Both the position numbers and the translations under genes were made by a program. Of a DNA stretch of 64,000 nucleotides, positions 1 to 11,449 are shown piece after piece. Below the pieces are notes generated by a model, which was given only the letters and a program-made list of their open reading frames with translations, was not told the origin of the DNA and made no database searches. The DNA is from Corydoras sp. C115 (Eukaryota > Chordata > Actinopteri > Siluriformes > Callichthyidae): the NCBI GenBank assembly GCA_019802505.1, contig JAFMOC010000007.1, forward strand, positions 10,922,001 to 10,986,000. Reading direction: 5' to 3'. Position 1 is the stretch's first letter. Each line of letters begins with the position of its first letter.

Positions 1-207
1 TATATGTGTGTAAACAGTATATATGAAATGTACAGCAGAGGGAGTTAAGACACTTTTATAGAAGAAAAGACATTGCACCAAGGCATGTGAAAAATAGCAT
101 GCAAAAGAATCTCTGGTCACTTTTACAGCTGTTCTGTTTCACTAACAGACTTTGCTCCAGATTGGGCGGAGCAACCTCACCGCCAGGGTTTGTTTGTAAG
201 TGACTCT

Positions 208-454
208 TTGGGGGGGTTCCCCCATGGCCATCCAGGGGAGAATGTTTCGGGCGGCAATTTATCGCTGGGCACACACTCTTTCACACAGACACACACTCTA
301 TATGGGGTAATTTGGAGAATTCAATTGACTTTGATCGATGTTTTTGGACTGTGGGAGGAAACCGGAGAACCCATGCGGACATGGAGAGAACATGGAAACT
401 CCACTCAGATTGGGATTTGAACCAGTGCTAACCACTAAGCCACCGTAACGCCCT
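208..454 (-). mobile_element. tRNA-derived SINE, copy 1 (3' truncated)
   Basis: The copy is in reverse orientation. Its head, at the 454 end, keeps the 'accactaagccaccgt' signature and a degraded B-box. The tail is lost near the poly-G at 211-216. It lies downstream of the selenou1 poly(A) signal. Confidence 0.85.
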
Positions 455-771
455 GTTTTTTTTACCACCATTAATAAACAACAACGACATCGAAGGGTGA
501 CCGAGTTAATACTGCTGTTTAAGGACAATAATGTAAATATTCTGTTGTGTCACTGATCTTGTATAATGACGCAAAAAATATTCAGTGGGAAATAAGTAAG
601 CAAAAAATTTTATCTCATAAATCCATGAATTAATTTTAGTCTTGCATCATGTGATATATAGATGATTCACAGCAAAATTCTTCAGGACTTACTGAATGTC
701 CTGCTATATTTTAATACACTATTTTTACTAAAATCTCAAAAATAAAGCAAAATTTTGCAATTGTATTTAGT

Positions 772-777
772 TTTATT
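772..777 (-). terminator. Poly(A) signal AATAAA of selenou1
   Basis: AATAAA on the minus strand lies about 66 bases beyond the SECIS and is the first canonical signal after it. It would define a 3'UTR of roughly 470 bases containing the SECIS. Confidence 0.6.
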
Positions 778-842
778 GCTGAATGACGCACTGGGTACAG
801 GATCTTTAGCTGTCTGCTAACCAACATGCTGTTAGTCCTAAA

Positions 843-908
843 GTGTGTTGAAATTCAGATCTGCCCACTCTTTCGGGAGTTTCGAGTCAGACCATCATGA
901 ATACACAC
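843..908 (-). promoter_or_regulatory. SECIS element (form-II-like) in selenou1 3'UTR
   Basis: Read on the minus strand, a GTGTGT/ACACAC lower stem (903-908 with 843-848) flanks the core. ATGA lies at 898-895 and the opposing TGA at 857-855. Helix II pairs GGTCTG with CAGATC and extends as CTC/GGG with one bulged A. Twelve bases separate ATGA from the unpaired AAA at 882-880. A small extra stem (CTC/GAG) in the apex suggests form II. The element lies about 320 bases after the stop codon. Folding was done by eye. Confidence 0.88.
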
Positions 909-1226
909 GATAGCCAAGCTGCATGATAAGTACCGGTAGCAGGCAGCTAGTAAAACCTGCTTTGAGTGAAAAACAGCACAATACAATGCAACAATTCAAA
1001 GTCCAAAGACAACACTGCACAATAAAATCAATCTAATGATGATGCAACTGTAAACACTACACAATGTCAAGATTTCAGCAGAACCTGAGCATTTCATTTA
1101 CCAACACAGCATTATTGAGATTTGAGGTGTAATGTAGTGATACATATTCTACTCTGTAAATTATTTCATTAAACATTTCACATTAATATTTTGTTTAATC
1201 TCAAGTGGATTTAATAGTACCAACAG

Positions 1227-4200
1227 TTATTTCTCAACTACTATTTTCTTAGCTGCCTCCAAAACAGCTTCACTGCCGACCTTGTCTCCAAACTCCTTCT
1301 CCCGGTGTTCAAGCAGAACTCCCTATAAATAGCAGTAAATAAAAAATACTGTAATATTACATGTTTGGGTTTCTATTATTCTTTTTTGTCAGATGTTAGA
1401 GATACAAGTAGTAAAAAAAACACTTATAAAGGACAGCATTCAAAGTCAAAAAGCTTGGTTAAAGTCAAACAGGTGTGCAGAGCTACTGAAAAGTACATTT
1501 TCGTAAATTTAAAAATAGGTCACCTGATTGCCAGATCCAATGACAAAGACTCCACCCAGGACAAAGCCCTCTCCACTCATGTTTCCCTCATAGCCTGACT
1601 TCCAAGCTCTCAAAAAGTTCTGCCAAACTCCTAGACGAATGAATCCAAGACCTCCCATTTTCCTCTGGACCGGCCCATAGAACTTTCGCTGTAAAAAAAT
1701 GTAAAAAATTAGTGTGGAGAATATCTACCAACACCAGAACACACAATGTGGTAAAATAAAGGACACATTTCCAATCTACTAATTCATATGAAATTCAAAC
1801 TATCCATCTATCCATCTTCTGCTTTATCCTATATTAGGGTCGCGGGGGGGGGGGGTTCCCCATGCCCATCCAGGGGAGAACGTTTCTCGGCGCTGGGCAG
1901 ATACACCCAGGACAGGGCGCATATCTATCGCTGGGCACACACTCACTCACACACAGACACACTCAATATGGGGCAATTTGGAGAACTCAATTGACTTGAT
2001 CCATGTTTTTGGACTGTGGGCGGAAACCGGAGAACCCGGAGGAAACCCACGTGGACACGGGGAGAACATGGAAACTCCACCCAGATTGGGATTCAAACCG
2101 GGAATCCCTAGTGCGAGAGGCGAACGTGCTAACATTAAACATTTTTTAAACATTAAAATTTGGTGTTAAAGCATTTTTTTATTTTTTTGTAAATAGCGTA
2201 AAACAGGTAACACATTCTAAACCAATCAAATACCATGTTAAAATATGGCTAAATCTTATTCATCATAAGAAACATGTGCAACACTACCCTGTTTTTCCAA
2301 GTAAGAACCCTATTACAAGTACAAGAACATGTTTTTAAACCTTTTCATCCAGAAAGATGTCTCCAGCAAAGTGTGGTCTGAAGTCCTGAATCTCTGTGCC
2401 AAGGTTCTCCTTGATCACAGCGTACAAAGGGACTCCAAGCTTATCCAGCTGGGGTTTCAGAGAGGAAAGCTCTGCAGCTTCCTGAAGGCACGCAAAGGCA
2501 CGCAAAGGCACGCAAAGGCACGCATCTGATACAAAACCTGTCACATTCAATTTTATTGCATCTAAATGTAAATACGAAAAAGTAAAAGCTTAAACACTAC
2601 ACAACCTTCTCACTTACGTGTTTTAATTTCAAAGTCAAATATATTTAATGTACTGCAAAAATTATATTGACCTTGCTATTTTAACAGCTTTAAAAGGACT
2701 TTATTTTCACCTAACTGACACATAGTTACTAATTATTTTAACATTACCTCTCTGCACAAAAATCATCCAGGACGGCGCACAACCATGATCACTGAACCAC
2801 TTTTTTCCCAAAGTGCTTTAGCTTTAAATGTCCTTTCATCTATAAAAAAAAAACACAATTTTAAACATTTCTCTAAAGAGTTTTAACAATATTATTAACA
2901 GAATTAACAATATTAATTGCAATGCCATGCATATTTATTGTTATGCCTGCAACCCCAGACTGTTGCCCTTGCAAAAAGTGAATTAATGACACAAAGTTAC
3001 ATTACTTGTACTGAAGATATAGCAGGTAGCAGCTAGTCAAGACACAAAGTGGATTTAATATTTAAATAGGAATATAAATCAGACCTTAGTTTCCTTTAAG
3101 GCATGTGCATGCATGTCATTACATTACCCGAGAATGCAAATGTTTACGAAAGCACACTTTTCTGCTGAAAGTCACATAATGCGTAAAAAGCTTAAAAGGT
3201 AGACTGCAAATCATTCATGCAAGGACAGTCTGAGCACAGTACATGGTCTACTAACACTGGAAAAGTGATAAAGAAAGTAGGGGAAAATGTAAAGTCAGCC
3301 CAGGTGCTTACTTACTCATGACAACACTATGTACCTAACATTTATACATGTCTGTGGGTTTAATATCCCTTAAATGTGGGTTACAGTATGGACCATAGAA
3401 CGTGAGTTTGAAAGCTTTGTGAGGACAAAATAATGGTATTATTGTTGAAAACCTATTTTTTTTTTTTGTAACATAGTTTTATGATGTCCAGAGATAAAAT
3501 GAGCAAACACTCCTTTATTCACACACATTTAGCTAAGCTACAGACAGAGACTACAGAGCTATGGATAGTCTGTTAGAAGAGCAGATTAAAACATGGCTTT
3601 CCCTGGAGGAAATTCAAGACTATTATTACCCTTTACAGGGCGAATGACCAACAAAGATCACAAAAGAGCAAGGCATAAAGCCGCAACGTCACAAATGAAC
3701 TCAATAACACACACTGGTTAATGTTGGAGTTAAAAAAGACTGAACAAATACAGTGTGCATGATATGGTTGCAAAGAGAAATCTGACACTTGCCACAAAGA
3801 AAATTGCTGCCTGTTTGTGGTTTGATAAAAAATTAAATAAATGGACAAGTCATGGTCTGAACAGTATATACAGTACAGAGCAAAAGTTGACACACCTTCT
3901 CATTCAAAGAGTTTTCTTTATTTTCATGACTATGAAAATTATAGATTCACACTGAAGGCATCAAAACTATGAATTAACCCAAGAGTGTGCGAAGCAGTAA
4001 TCATAGCAAAAGGTGGCTACTTTGAAGAACCTAGAATATAAGACATATTTTCAGTTGTTTCACAATTTTTTGTTAAGTATATAATTCCACATGTGTTCAT
4101 ATTTTCATAGTTTTGATGAAGTGTGAATCATTTTTCACAGTCATGAAAATAATGAAAACTCTTTGAATGAGAAGGTGTGTCCAAACTTTTGGTCTGTACT

Positions 4201-4539
4201 GTATATACAAATGCATTTTAAAAGCAAGTAACTTTACATGACTTGGATGACTTTATTTACAAAGAACAGCAAATGCAGAAATGCAGGACATACTACTTAC
4301 CTCCTGTAGTTGTTTTGAGCTGAGCATCTCCCAGGTAATCCAGACCAGCAAACTCTGGCTTTGTTAGGAAAATATCTGTGTTGGCAACAATGATCCCAGC
4401 AATAACGGCACCCACCGCTCCAAAGCCGAGCGACCACAACCCCATTGTAAGCACTTCTCCCTCCAAGATGTCTGATGGTGCTGTAGTAATTAACAGAACA
4501 AAACTGAGTACAACACAAAAAGTTCCAAGGAGATTTATA

Positions 4540-4613
<74 letters not shown>

Positions 4614-5420
4614 TTAGCATAGCAGTTAGCATGCTTAGCTTAGTGGTTAGCATGTTCGCCTCTCAGCGCTGGGGATTCCTGGTTCTAATCCCAATCTGGG
4701 TGGAGTTCCCATGTTCTCCCCATGTCCGCTTGGGTTTCGTCCGGGTTCTCCGGTTTACTCCCACAGTCCAAAAACATGGAGGAATATAAATTTAATGCTC
4801 CAAATTGTCCTATATAGTGTGCTTGTGTGTGTGTGTATGTGTCCAGCGATTGGCACCCTGTCCAGGATGTATCTGCCCTGTGCCCCAAACGTTCCCCCCT
4901 GGATGGGCATGGGGAACACCCCTCGACCCTATCAGAGGATTAAGCAAAAGATAATGGATGAATAGATTAAATGACAAACTTTCAAACTTGCAGAGTGATT
5001 TACAATTACAATAGAGATTAAATATTTAAGTTCATGCAGAATGTTTTTTGTTCAGGTACCTTTTGATTTACTGGCAATGGGATGGCTGCTCTGGCCCCTC
5101 ACAAATAGCTGCTGGTTTGTTGAAAATGTACGAATGCCGATGACTTTCTTACAGTTTAGGGACTTTGCTGACTTCAAGTAAGTCTGACATCTCACCATGT
5201 TATACGGTTTATGGTTTGTGTAAAGTTGGGTTCTTAAAATAGCAGGTATTTGACCTAAAGCAGGACCCAGATGTCTATGGGGCTGCAGGCCAGCAAAATG
5301 AACCTCACTGACATGTTCTTTAATTCCAGCATATGTGCGTATTTTCCGTTTAAGCAATATAGCTAATTCCTTGTGCCATACTTGTGTACAGGCCATTTGT
5401 AGCTGAGATAAGCAGACCAT
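1227..5420 (-). CDS. selenou1 (prxl2a): Selenoprotein U / peroxiredoxin-like 2A (Sec-containing)
   Basis: This is a thioredoxin-fold redox protein of the PRXL2A/FAM213A (SelU) family. Coding exons on the minus strand are 5420-5060, 4480-4301, 2839-2748, 2481-2341, 1688-1524 and 1322-1227 (TAA at 1229-1227). All junctions are GT/AG and phases match, giving 344 codons. Starting at the ATG at 4445, which aligns with the vertebrate N-terminus (MGLWSLGFGAVG), gives 212 residues. A membrane-like hydrophobic stretch follows that start. Recognisable family segments are FKAKALWEKSG, VPLYAVIKENLGTE, FIRLGVWQNFLRAW, EGFVLGGVFVIGSG and LLEHREKEFGDKV. At the active site, where mammals have C-x-x-C, the sequence reads UGA-F-L-C, with an SECIS in the 3'UTR. 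It is therefore a selenoprotein, not a pseudogene. It is head to head with mat1a. The long first exon is less certain than the rest. Confidence 0.93.
1801..2138 (-). mobile_element. tRNA-derived SINE, copy 2
   Basis: The full 3' part ends in a (CCATCTAT)-type tail. The head is truncated just after the 'gcgaacgtgctaac' block, so the A-box is missing. It lies in selenou1 intron 4 and contains a poly-G run at 1845-1854. Confidence 0.85.
2488..2524. repeat. 10-bp tandem repeat at the exon 4 acceptor of selenou1
   Basis: About three and a half copies of a GGCACGCAAA-type decamer lie immediately upstream (gene sense) of the acceptor at 2483-2482. On the minus strand the repeat is pyrimidine-rich and effectively forms the polypyrimidine tract. 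Confidence 0.85.
2763..2765 (-). other. selenou1 (prxl2a): In-frame UGA selenocysteine codon
   Basis: Reading exon 3 on the minus strand gives VVRRPG, then TGA, then FLCRE and a GT donor. The human protein has Cys at this position, the first Cys of its CxxC redox motif. The frame stays open and conserved on both sides of the TGA. It would be residue 74 of the 212-residue form or 206 of the long form. Confidence 0.93.
3871..4201. mobile_element. Tc1/mariner non-autonomous element (MITE-like)
   Basis: The ends are CAGTACAGA...TCTGTACTG, flanked by TA at 3869-3870 and 4202-4203. Terminal inverted repeats of about 100 bp carry the family signature 'acaccttctcattcaaagag' and its complement. No transposase remains: the two ends are joined by an internal deletion. 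It lies in selenou1 intron 2. Confidence 0.85.
4543..4610. repeat. (AT)n microsatellite
   Basis: 68 bp of pure AT dinucleotide in selenou1 intron 1, directly abutting the head of a SINE copy. Confidence 0.98.
4611..4965 (+). mobile_element. tRNA-derived SINE, copy 3
   Basis: Forward copy with a duplicated head ('gcttagcatagcagttagcatgcttagcttagtggttagc'), a mutated B-box, and a tail ending 'ataatggatgaatag'. It lies in selenou1 intron 1. Confidence 0.85.
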
Positions 5421-5716
5421 TATCAATCACTTAAAAGCTTCATTGAGAAAGCTCTGGAAAGAAAAAAAGTCTTAGTCAATTATTTTTTTTTAAATATGCC
5501 TCTTATTAACAGCAATTGTTAACAGATACTCACATTTGGTGTTCTGTATGTGTTTTATAATCCACATATGTTTGTGCATGGCTGTATGAATTGAAATAAC
5601 TCTCAACTGGGAACAAAAAACTAATTACGAGCGGAGTTTTGTCAAAGGTAGTGTTATCAGGTACTGACTATCCAGGTTGCTCGACTATTTGGTACAGGTC
5701 TATTTTTGTAACTTCC

Positions 5717-6061
5717 ATCCATCCATTATCTTCCGCATTATCCTATATTGGAGTCGGGGGGGGGGGGGGGGGGTCTGGGGTTCCCCATGCCCATCCAGGG
5801 GAGAACGTTTCGGGCGCTGGGCAGACAGACCCAGGACAGGGCGTCAATCTATCGCTGGAAACACACTCACTCACACAGACACACTCTATATGGGGCAATT
5901 TGGAGAACTCCGTTGGCTTGATCCAAGTTTTTGGACTGTGGGAGGAAACCGGAGAACCCGGAGGAAACCCACGCGGACACGGGGGACCAGATGGGGATTC
6001 GAACCGGGAATCCCTAGCGCTGAGAGGCGATCGTGCTCACCACTAAGCCACCGTGCCGCCC
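5717..6061 (-). mobile_element. tRNA-derived SINE, copy 4
   Basis: Full-length reverse copy with an intact B-box (GGTTCGAATCC on the minus strand), a (TCCA)n tail and a poly-G run at 5757-5772. It lies 5' of the selenou1 coding exons. Confidence 0.88.
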
Positions 6062-6283
6062 TATTTTTATTTATTTTTATTTTTCTTACTTTAAAACAAA
6101 AAAAATGTGAAAATGAAACGTAAACTTGCTTATGTTTTCATTATGTATTTAGTTAATCTGTCGTGATCACTCGTCTAATTATTAACAGCCATTTTTATCT
6201 GGACGACCAAACTTTTGCACGCCACTGTGTAGCTCGTATTGTACTTCATCAACTTAAGTTTTACATTCTACTAAGACTAATAA

Positions 6284-6306
6284 AAACAAACAAACAAACA
6301 AACAAT
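6284..6306. repeat. (AAAC)n microsatellite
   Basis: Short run of AAAC units next to a 'ccaaacttttgcacgcc' fragment that resembles the end of a DNA transposon. Confidence 0.7.
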
Positions 6307-6769
6307 CCTGTTCTGACGGTGAAACAGAGCGCTTATAACACTCGAGACTTACAAAACATTTCACTAATGAAAATGTATAAGTTAGCGTTAAGGTTGTAGC
6401 AGCAGTCGCAGTCAGGCGTGTCGTACATTGATTTTGGAAAAGGCTAAAAAATAAAAAATGAAAAGTTCAGGACCTGGTTCGCATTTTAATTATTACCTTT
6501 GTGGAAATCAACTCAAAGTACCTTAGTGGCTTGCAATTTTAAAGCCTGATAATCGTACTAATTTAACTTAATTAACACTTTCATAACACAAAACAACATG
6601 CTTACGTAAAGAACTAACAAACTATTTAGTAACAGCTCGGCCTGTAACATGTCAACGTTCAGCAACAGTAATTACACATGTGATTTTACTCCCCTCCAAA
6701 CCCACATCTTTAGTGTAATTAAATGCACAGAATGATGAACATACCACAGAACATTTATAAGATTCTTAC

Positions 6770-6900
6770 TTTGTGTTCTTTTATTCGCAGCTTAAAATCA
6801 CAGACGTCTAATCCACTGATCCGCAGGCATAACTAACAGAAGCAGAAACTGTGAACAGGAAGATCTGAAACAGACTCGACCTGCCGCTCACCTCCTTTAG
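6770..6900 (-). other. Putative 5' non-coding exon and promoter of selenou1
   Basis: On the minus strand a consensus donor (ACAAA then GTAAG) sits at 6769-6768, after a GC-richer stretch. An E-box CACGTG lies just upstream at 6908-6913. The next acceptor would be at 5455-5454 (TTTCCAG). Inferred from splice motifs and position only; no transcript evidence is available. Confidence 0.35.
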
Positions 6901-7139
6901 AACAGATCACGTGTTACACTTATCCGTCACTTTTCCCTCTGCTAAGAATAAGACTATTAAGATATAATGTATTTTATTAGTCATTATATCTTTAATGTCT
7001 ATTTTAAAAACCCACAATATCCTTTTGAATGAAATTTTGATTTAATCCTGTAATCTAATAGCATCAATATGATGCCATTTTTTTTGGTTAAATTTTCCGA
7101 AAAGTTCAAACAAAATCTTTTTTCTTTTAACTTTTCCTA

Positions 7140-8045
7140 TTATAAGTACCCAGTACCAGATTGTTATTCCTACTCCTGTCCTTTCCTGAGAGTTCTACTC
7201 TAAATTTCAACCACCTGCATGTCCTCCTTCACTTACCCCTAGTATTTTAACTTCTTCATTTATTCACTCATTATCTCCCACCTTATCCTCTATTAGGGTC
7301 GCGGTGGGGTTCCCCATGCCCATCCAGGGGAGAACGTCTCAGGCGCTGGGCAGATAGACCCAGGACAGGGCGCCAATCCATCGCTGGGCACACACTCACT
7401 CACACAGACACACTATATATGGGGCAATTTTTGAGAATTCAATTGACTTGATCCATGTTTTTGGACTGCAGGAGGAAACCGGAGAACCCGGAGGAAACCC
7501 ACACAGACACAGGGAGAACAAGGAAACTCCACCCAGATGAGGATTCGAACCGGGAATCCCTAGTGCTGGGAGGCGAACGTGCTAACCACTAAGCCACCAT
7601 GCTGCCCATATTTTAACTTATTCACTTTTTTCATCTTACTTTCTTGTAACTCAAGTTTTCTGCAACCCTCCCTCTGATTCATGCACATGTACTTTAGTTT
7701 ACTCCTGCTAACTGCATTACTGTTCTTCGCAATGTAAATCTCCATCTCTCCAGACTCTTATGAAGCTCCTCCACACTCTCATCCCTGATCACAATTTCAT
7801 CCAAAAATATCTTATTCTGTAAAGACGTTTGTCAGCCTGAGAAAGACCATCTCATAAAAGAAGGCCTCTGCTAACCACTGTTTCAGCCGCACCCACAATA
7901 TAATACCTGTCTGTCATTCGCCTGTCACACTGTCCTAATATATATCCTGCACCACCCTCATATACTTCACTGCCACTCCAGATTTCCTCATACATTACCA
8001 CAACTCATCTCTTGGCACCCTATGAATAGATTTCTCTAGATCTAA
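7140..8045 (-). mobile_element. Decayed non-LTR retrotransposon reverse-transcriptase fragment
   Basis: Read on the minus strand in shifting frames, pieces of fish LINE reverse transcriptase appear. They include an RVPR-EL-like piece near 8040, 'EELHKSLERWRF' near 7760 and 'VSRSKLKYMCMNQREG' at about 7660-7710. Many stops and shifts are present, so it is dead. SINE copy 5 is inserted into it. The clade was not assigned. Confidence 0.6.
7254..7608 (-). mobile_element. tRNA-derived SINE, copy 5, nested in a LINE remnant
   Basis: Full-length reverse copy with intact B-box and an 'attcactcattatc' tail. It is flanked by an 11-bp perfect target duplication, tattttaactt, at 7243-7253 and 7609-7619. 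Confidence 0.92.
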
Positions 8046-8050
8046 CTAAC

Positions 8051-8762
8051 AAAAATTATACTAGCCCAGTGTCACAATAGTGGTAAACGATGAGAACCAG
8101 AGACAGGATTTCCCAAGCGCAGGAACAGGCTTTATTCACATAATGCATTAAATGTATATATATAACAATCTGTATACTGGTGTTATTGTCTTGTGTTCCT
8201 GTGGCATGAGATGTTTTAGCTTAGAAAGGTTGCACAAGTTCATGAGTGTAGCAGACCTCAATGCTGATTGCCGTCAGCTGCGCCTCCCCAGTGCAGCTGT
8301 GCTTCCTGCCTCACCCAGTTTTATCAAACTTACACTAGCTCCCAGTTTAGATTTATTATAAACATATGAAATACTACATGAAATTTTATCTCAGTAAATT
8401 TTATAATTTAATACCAATGCTCTATTTACAAATTTTCATGTCTTTAGATTAAAAAAGGTTACATCTAGAAAAATTAAATTTTATTAAAATACATAATATC
8501 CCTACAAGCCTATTTTGCCTAAATTCAGGGTAGCTCAATTTATAGTGAGATATCAAATTTAATTAGTGTCTGTGCATAATTCTTATCATGATTTTTTGAG
8601 GTACATTACATTGTACAAAAAAAAATAAAAAATTACGTTATGCTGAGTTATTTGTTTACAGTCTATGTCTTGAAGTCATTTTGTGACTATTCTGCGTTCT
8701 GCAAATAACATAAAATAAAATATTTATAATACAATCTGGTATGTAGTACATACTGGATATTT
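8051..8762. other. No gene seen
   Basis: AT-rich unique sequence between the LINE remnant and SINE copy 6. No coding exon or recognisable repeat was identified. Confidence 0.5.
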
Positions 8763-9107
8763 ATCCATCCATCCATTATCTTCCGCTTTATCCTCTACTA
8801 TGGTCACGGGTCTCATGCTCATCCAAGGGAGAACGTTTCAGGCGCTGGGCAGATACACCCAGGAAAGGGAGCCAAGCTATCTCTGGGCACACACTCACTC
8901 AAACAGACACACTCAATTAGAGGTAATTTAAAGAACTCACTTGACCTTGATCCATGCTTTTGGACTGTAGGAGGAAACCGGAAAACCCGGAGGAAACCCA
9001 AGTGGACACGGGGAGAACATGGAAACTCCACCCAGATTGGTATTTGAACCGGGAATCCCTAGTGCTGAGAGGCGAATGTGCTAACCACTATGCCATCGCG
9101 TCGCTAC
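8763..9107 (-). mobile_element. tRNA-derived SINE, copy 6
   Basis: Full-length reverse copy with a (TCCA)n tail. B-box and head are mutated ('ccatcgcgtcgct'), so it is probably older. Confidence 0.85.
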
Positions 9108-9108
9108 G

Positions 9109-11409
9109 GGATATTTACTATTTACAAATTTAAAATAAAACATTACATACAAAACACAGTATTGAAAATTTTTATGTAAGCACATATGACAAATGTACAT
9201 CACATGTCTTGTTATTTATTATCTGTAATTAAGTTGTCTTTCATTAAATTGTTTTTTGTTACCTAGTTTTATATTAAGTTAGTTATAACATAAACAGTGA
9301 CAAAACATAAACAGGGACAAAACTGTTAGGCTAACTTATTTTAAAATGATTATACATTTTTTTGTATTCATTATTTATTTCCAAATCCAAATTAAAGTTC
9401 TTACAACTCATGTTTGTTGTAATTTACTGTTTACTTTCTTCTTGCACAATACAAAATAAACAGGGCTGAATCACTAAAAAGCAATATGTTTGGATGTCCT
9501 TGACTGCTTTTTGGAAGAGATGGCTTCAAATTATAATCGTTTCTGTGAATATGGTATTGCTATCACTCAGTTTTAAACCTAAAACTTACATAGATTCCAT
9601 TACCATTGAATAAAGAATTTTTCTGCAATCACTGTGCTCTAATAACATACATATTAAACTAATTAAATGTAAACTATTTTTTAATATTAAACTGGTCTTA
9701 TTTTTACTGTGGTAAAAGCTCCTCCTACATATCAGTTAAAAAGAAAAAACTTTAACAAGGCAATAATAATAATAACTTTAAGCCATATCAACTTGTTATT
9801 ATAATAATAATATGTATAATAATGTACATATAAGAGGATCTAGTTTTTAAGCAGATTGTTATTTTTAGGGTAGTAAGTGTGCAGAAGCTGAGGCTACTGC
9901 ACACTTTTGAAAAGAAGAATGTGCTGAGAGAGAACCACAGTGACACCCCACTCCAGAAAACAGCAGCTGCTACATTCCAGTGACCCACTGAGCCATCATA
10001 TAGAACCCTTTTTCTTTTATGTATTTTGCATTATTTAGATCAACATGAAACTCTATATTACATGATCTTGCCATGACAAATGCATAGACAAATTTTTATA
10101 TTGATTTGTTTTTATTAACTACTGCTTGCAACTGATAAACTTGATTAAAGTAATAGTGAGGAATGAAATAGAAAAATGAAGTATTGCTTCTTTTAATTTG
10201 CCAATTGGTGTATTTTATTGAATTATTTAAAAATAATTACAGCCATAAACATTTTGTTAACAGTAAGACAAGAAAAAAACTTAACAATCAACTACTACTA
10301 AAAAGAATTTTGAGAATTGCTTTTACACTAAGCCCAGGTCAGAAATCTACAGACATCTACAAATCAATGCTACAGTATTTTAAACTTCATGACAATAAAG
10401 CTGAACTAAGAAAAACATATTTTTAAACAAAACATTCATAATGCATTTTTAGTCAGCTAGTTCTGTAAGCACATCCACTGGTTAGTTAAAGTAACAACAT
10501 TGAGGATGGGACAACCCAAACTTGCATGTTTGACAACATTCGATGTCAGTTGGTTAAAAGAAGAACTTGGTGTCACATGCATGTCATAAACAGCATGCCC
10601 CCTGTACATAGTTAAAACTAATTAATTATATGATTTTAGGGATTTGTTAAGCAATATTCTATTGTTTTTATTATTTGCAGAAAATACAGAAATACATTTT
10701 AAATTCGGGTGCTTGATTCAGGTGATTGATTGCTGTCTGGATTTACATACTAAACACATCCACTTCAAACGCTTCACAAAATCAATATTTGGGACATTTA
10801 CCCCACCTACATAAAATGATTGGCTAGTACAACCCACACCTCTCTCAGCTTGGCTACATATTTGATAAGAATGTGTTTAAGAATCTGTCTGGTTGTGTCT
10901 GTGTGAATCTATCTGCCCATTGCTAAGTAGAAGGACTGCAAGTTAAAAAGAATTTCATTGAATTTTGTAGGATTAAATTGTTTTTGTCAGTAATGTGAAC
11001 AGTGTTACTGCAGCCTTGAGCCCTAAGAGGACGTTGGTTATTTACAAGCTATGTTGTTTAATAATTTTAAGTATAGTAGGATGGTTGTGAGATGATTAAA
11101 TTGCTTGCCCACTGTGGTAAGTGTTTTATGTTGGATTAGTTAAACTTTGCAAATTCCAAACACTAATAGATACATTGTAGATGTATTGATATACAAATCC
11201 ATTAAAAGGCAAAAAAATAAATAATATGTGCTGATGACATTTATCTACATGGTGAGAGTACAAAACAACATTGCACTTTGGCTCATCTTCCAGCCACATG
11301 GTGTTTGTTGACCTCAACTCATGTCATAAGTGGTTGAGCAGATTGTGTTGTATTTGCATTTAGCACAAAAAAACTAAAACCACACTTCAAGACAAAAATA
11401 TTAACAACC

Positions 11410-11449
<40 letters not shown>

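Noticed and set aside
2748..2839. In-frame stop making prxl2a a pseudogene
   Set aside because: The TGA sits exactly at the Sec/Cys position, splice sites and frames are intact, and an SECIS is present.
3755..3955. 66-codon open frame
   Set aside because: Half of it is the terminal repeat of a Tc1-like element; no homology is recognisable.
4297..4653. 118-residue protein with a Tyr-Ile repeat, and similar open frames at 14001, 15317, 27871 and 50188
   Set aside because: Translations of (AT)n microsatellites, which have no stops.
5639..6123. Overlapping 135- and 148-codon open frames
   Set aside because: They lie within SINE copy 4 and its flanks and recur wherever that SINE occurs.
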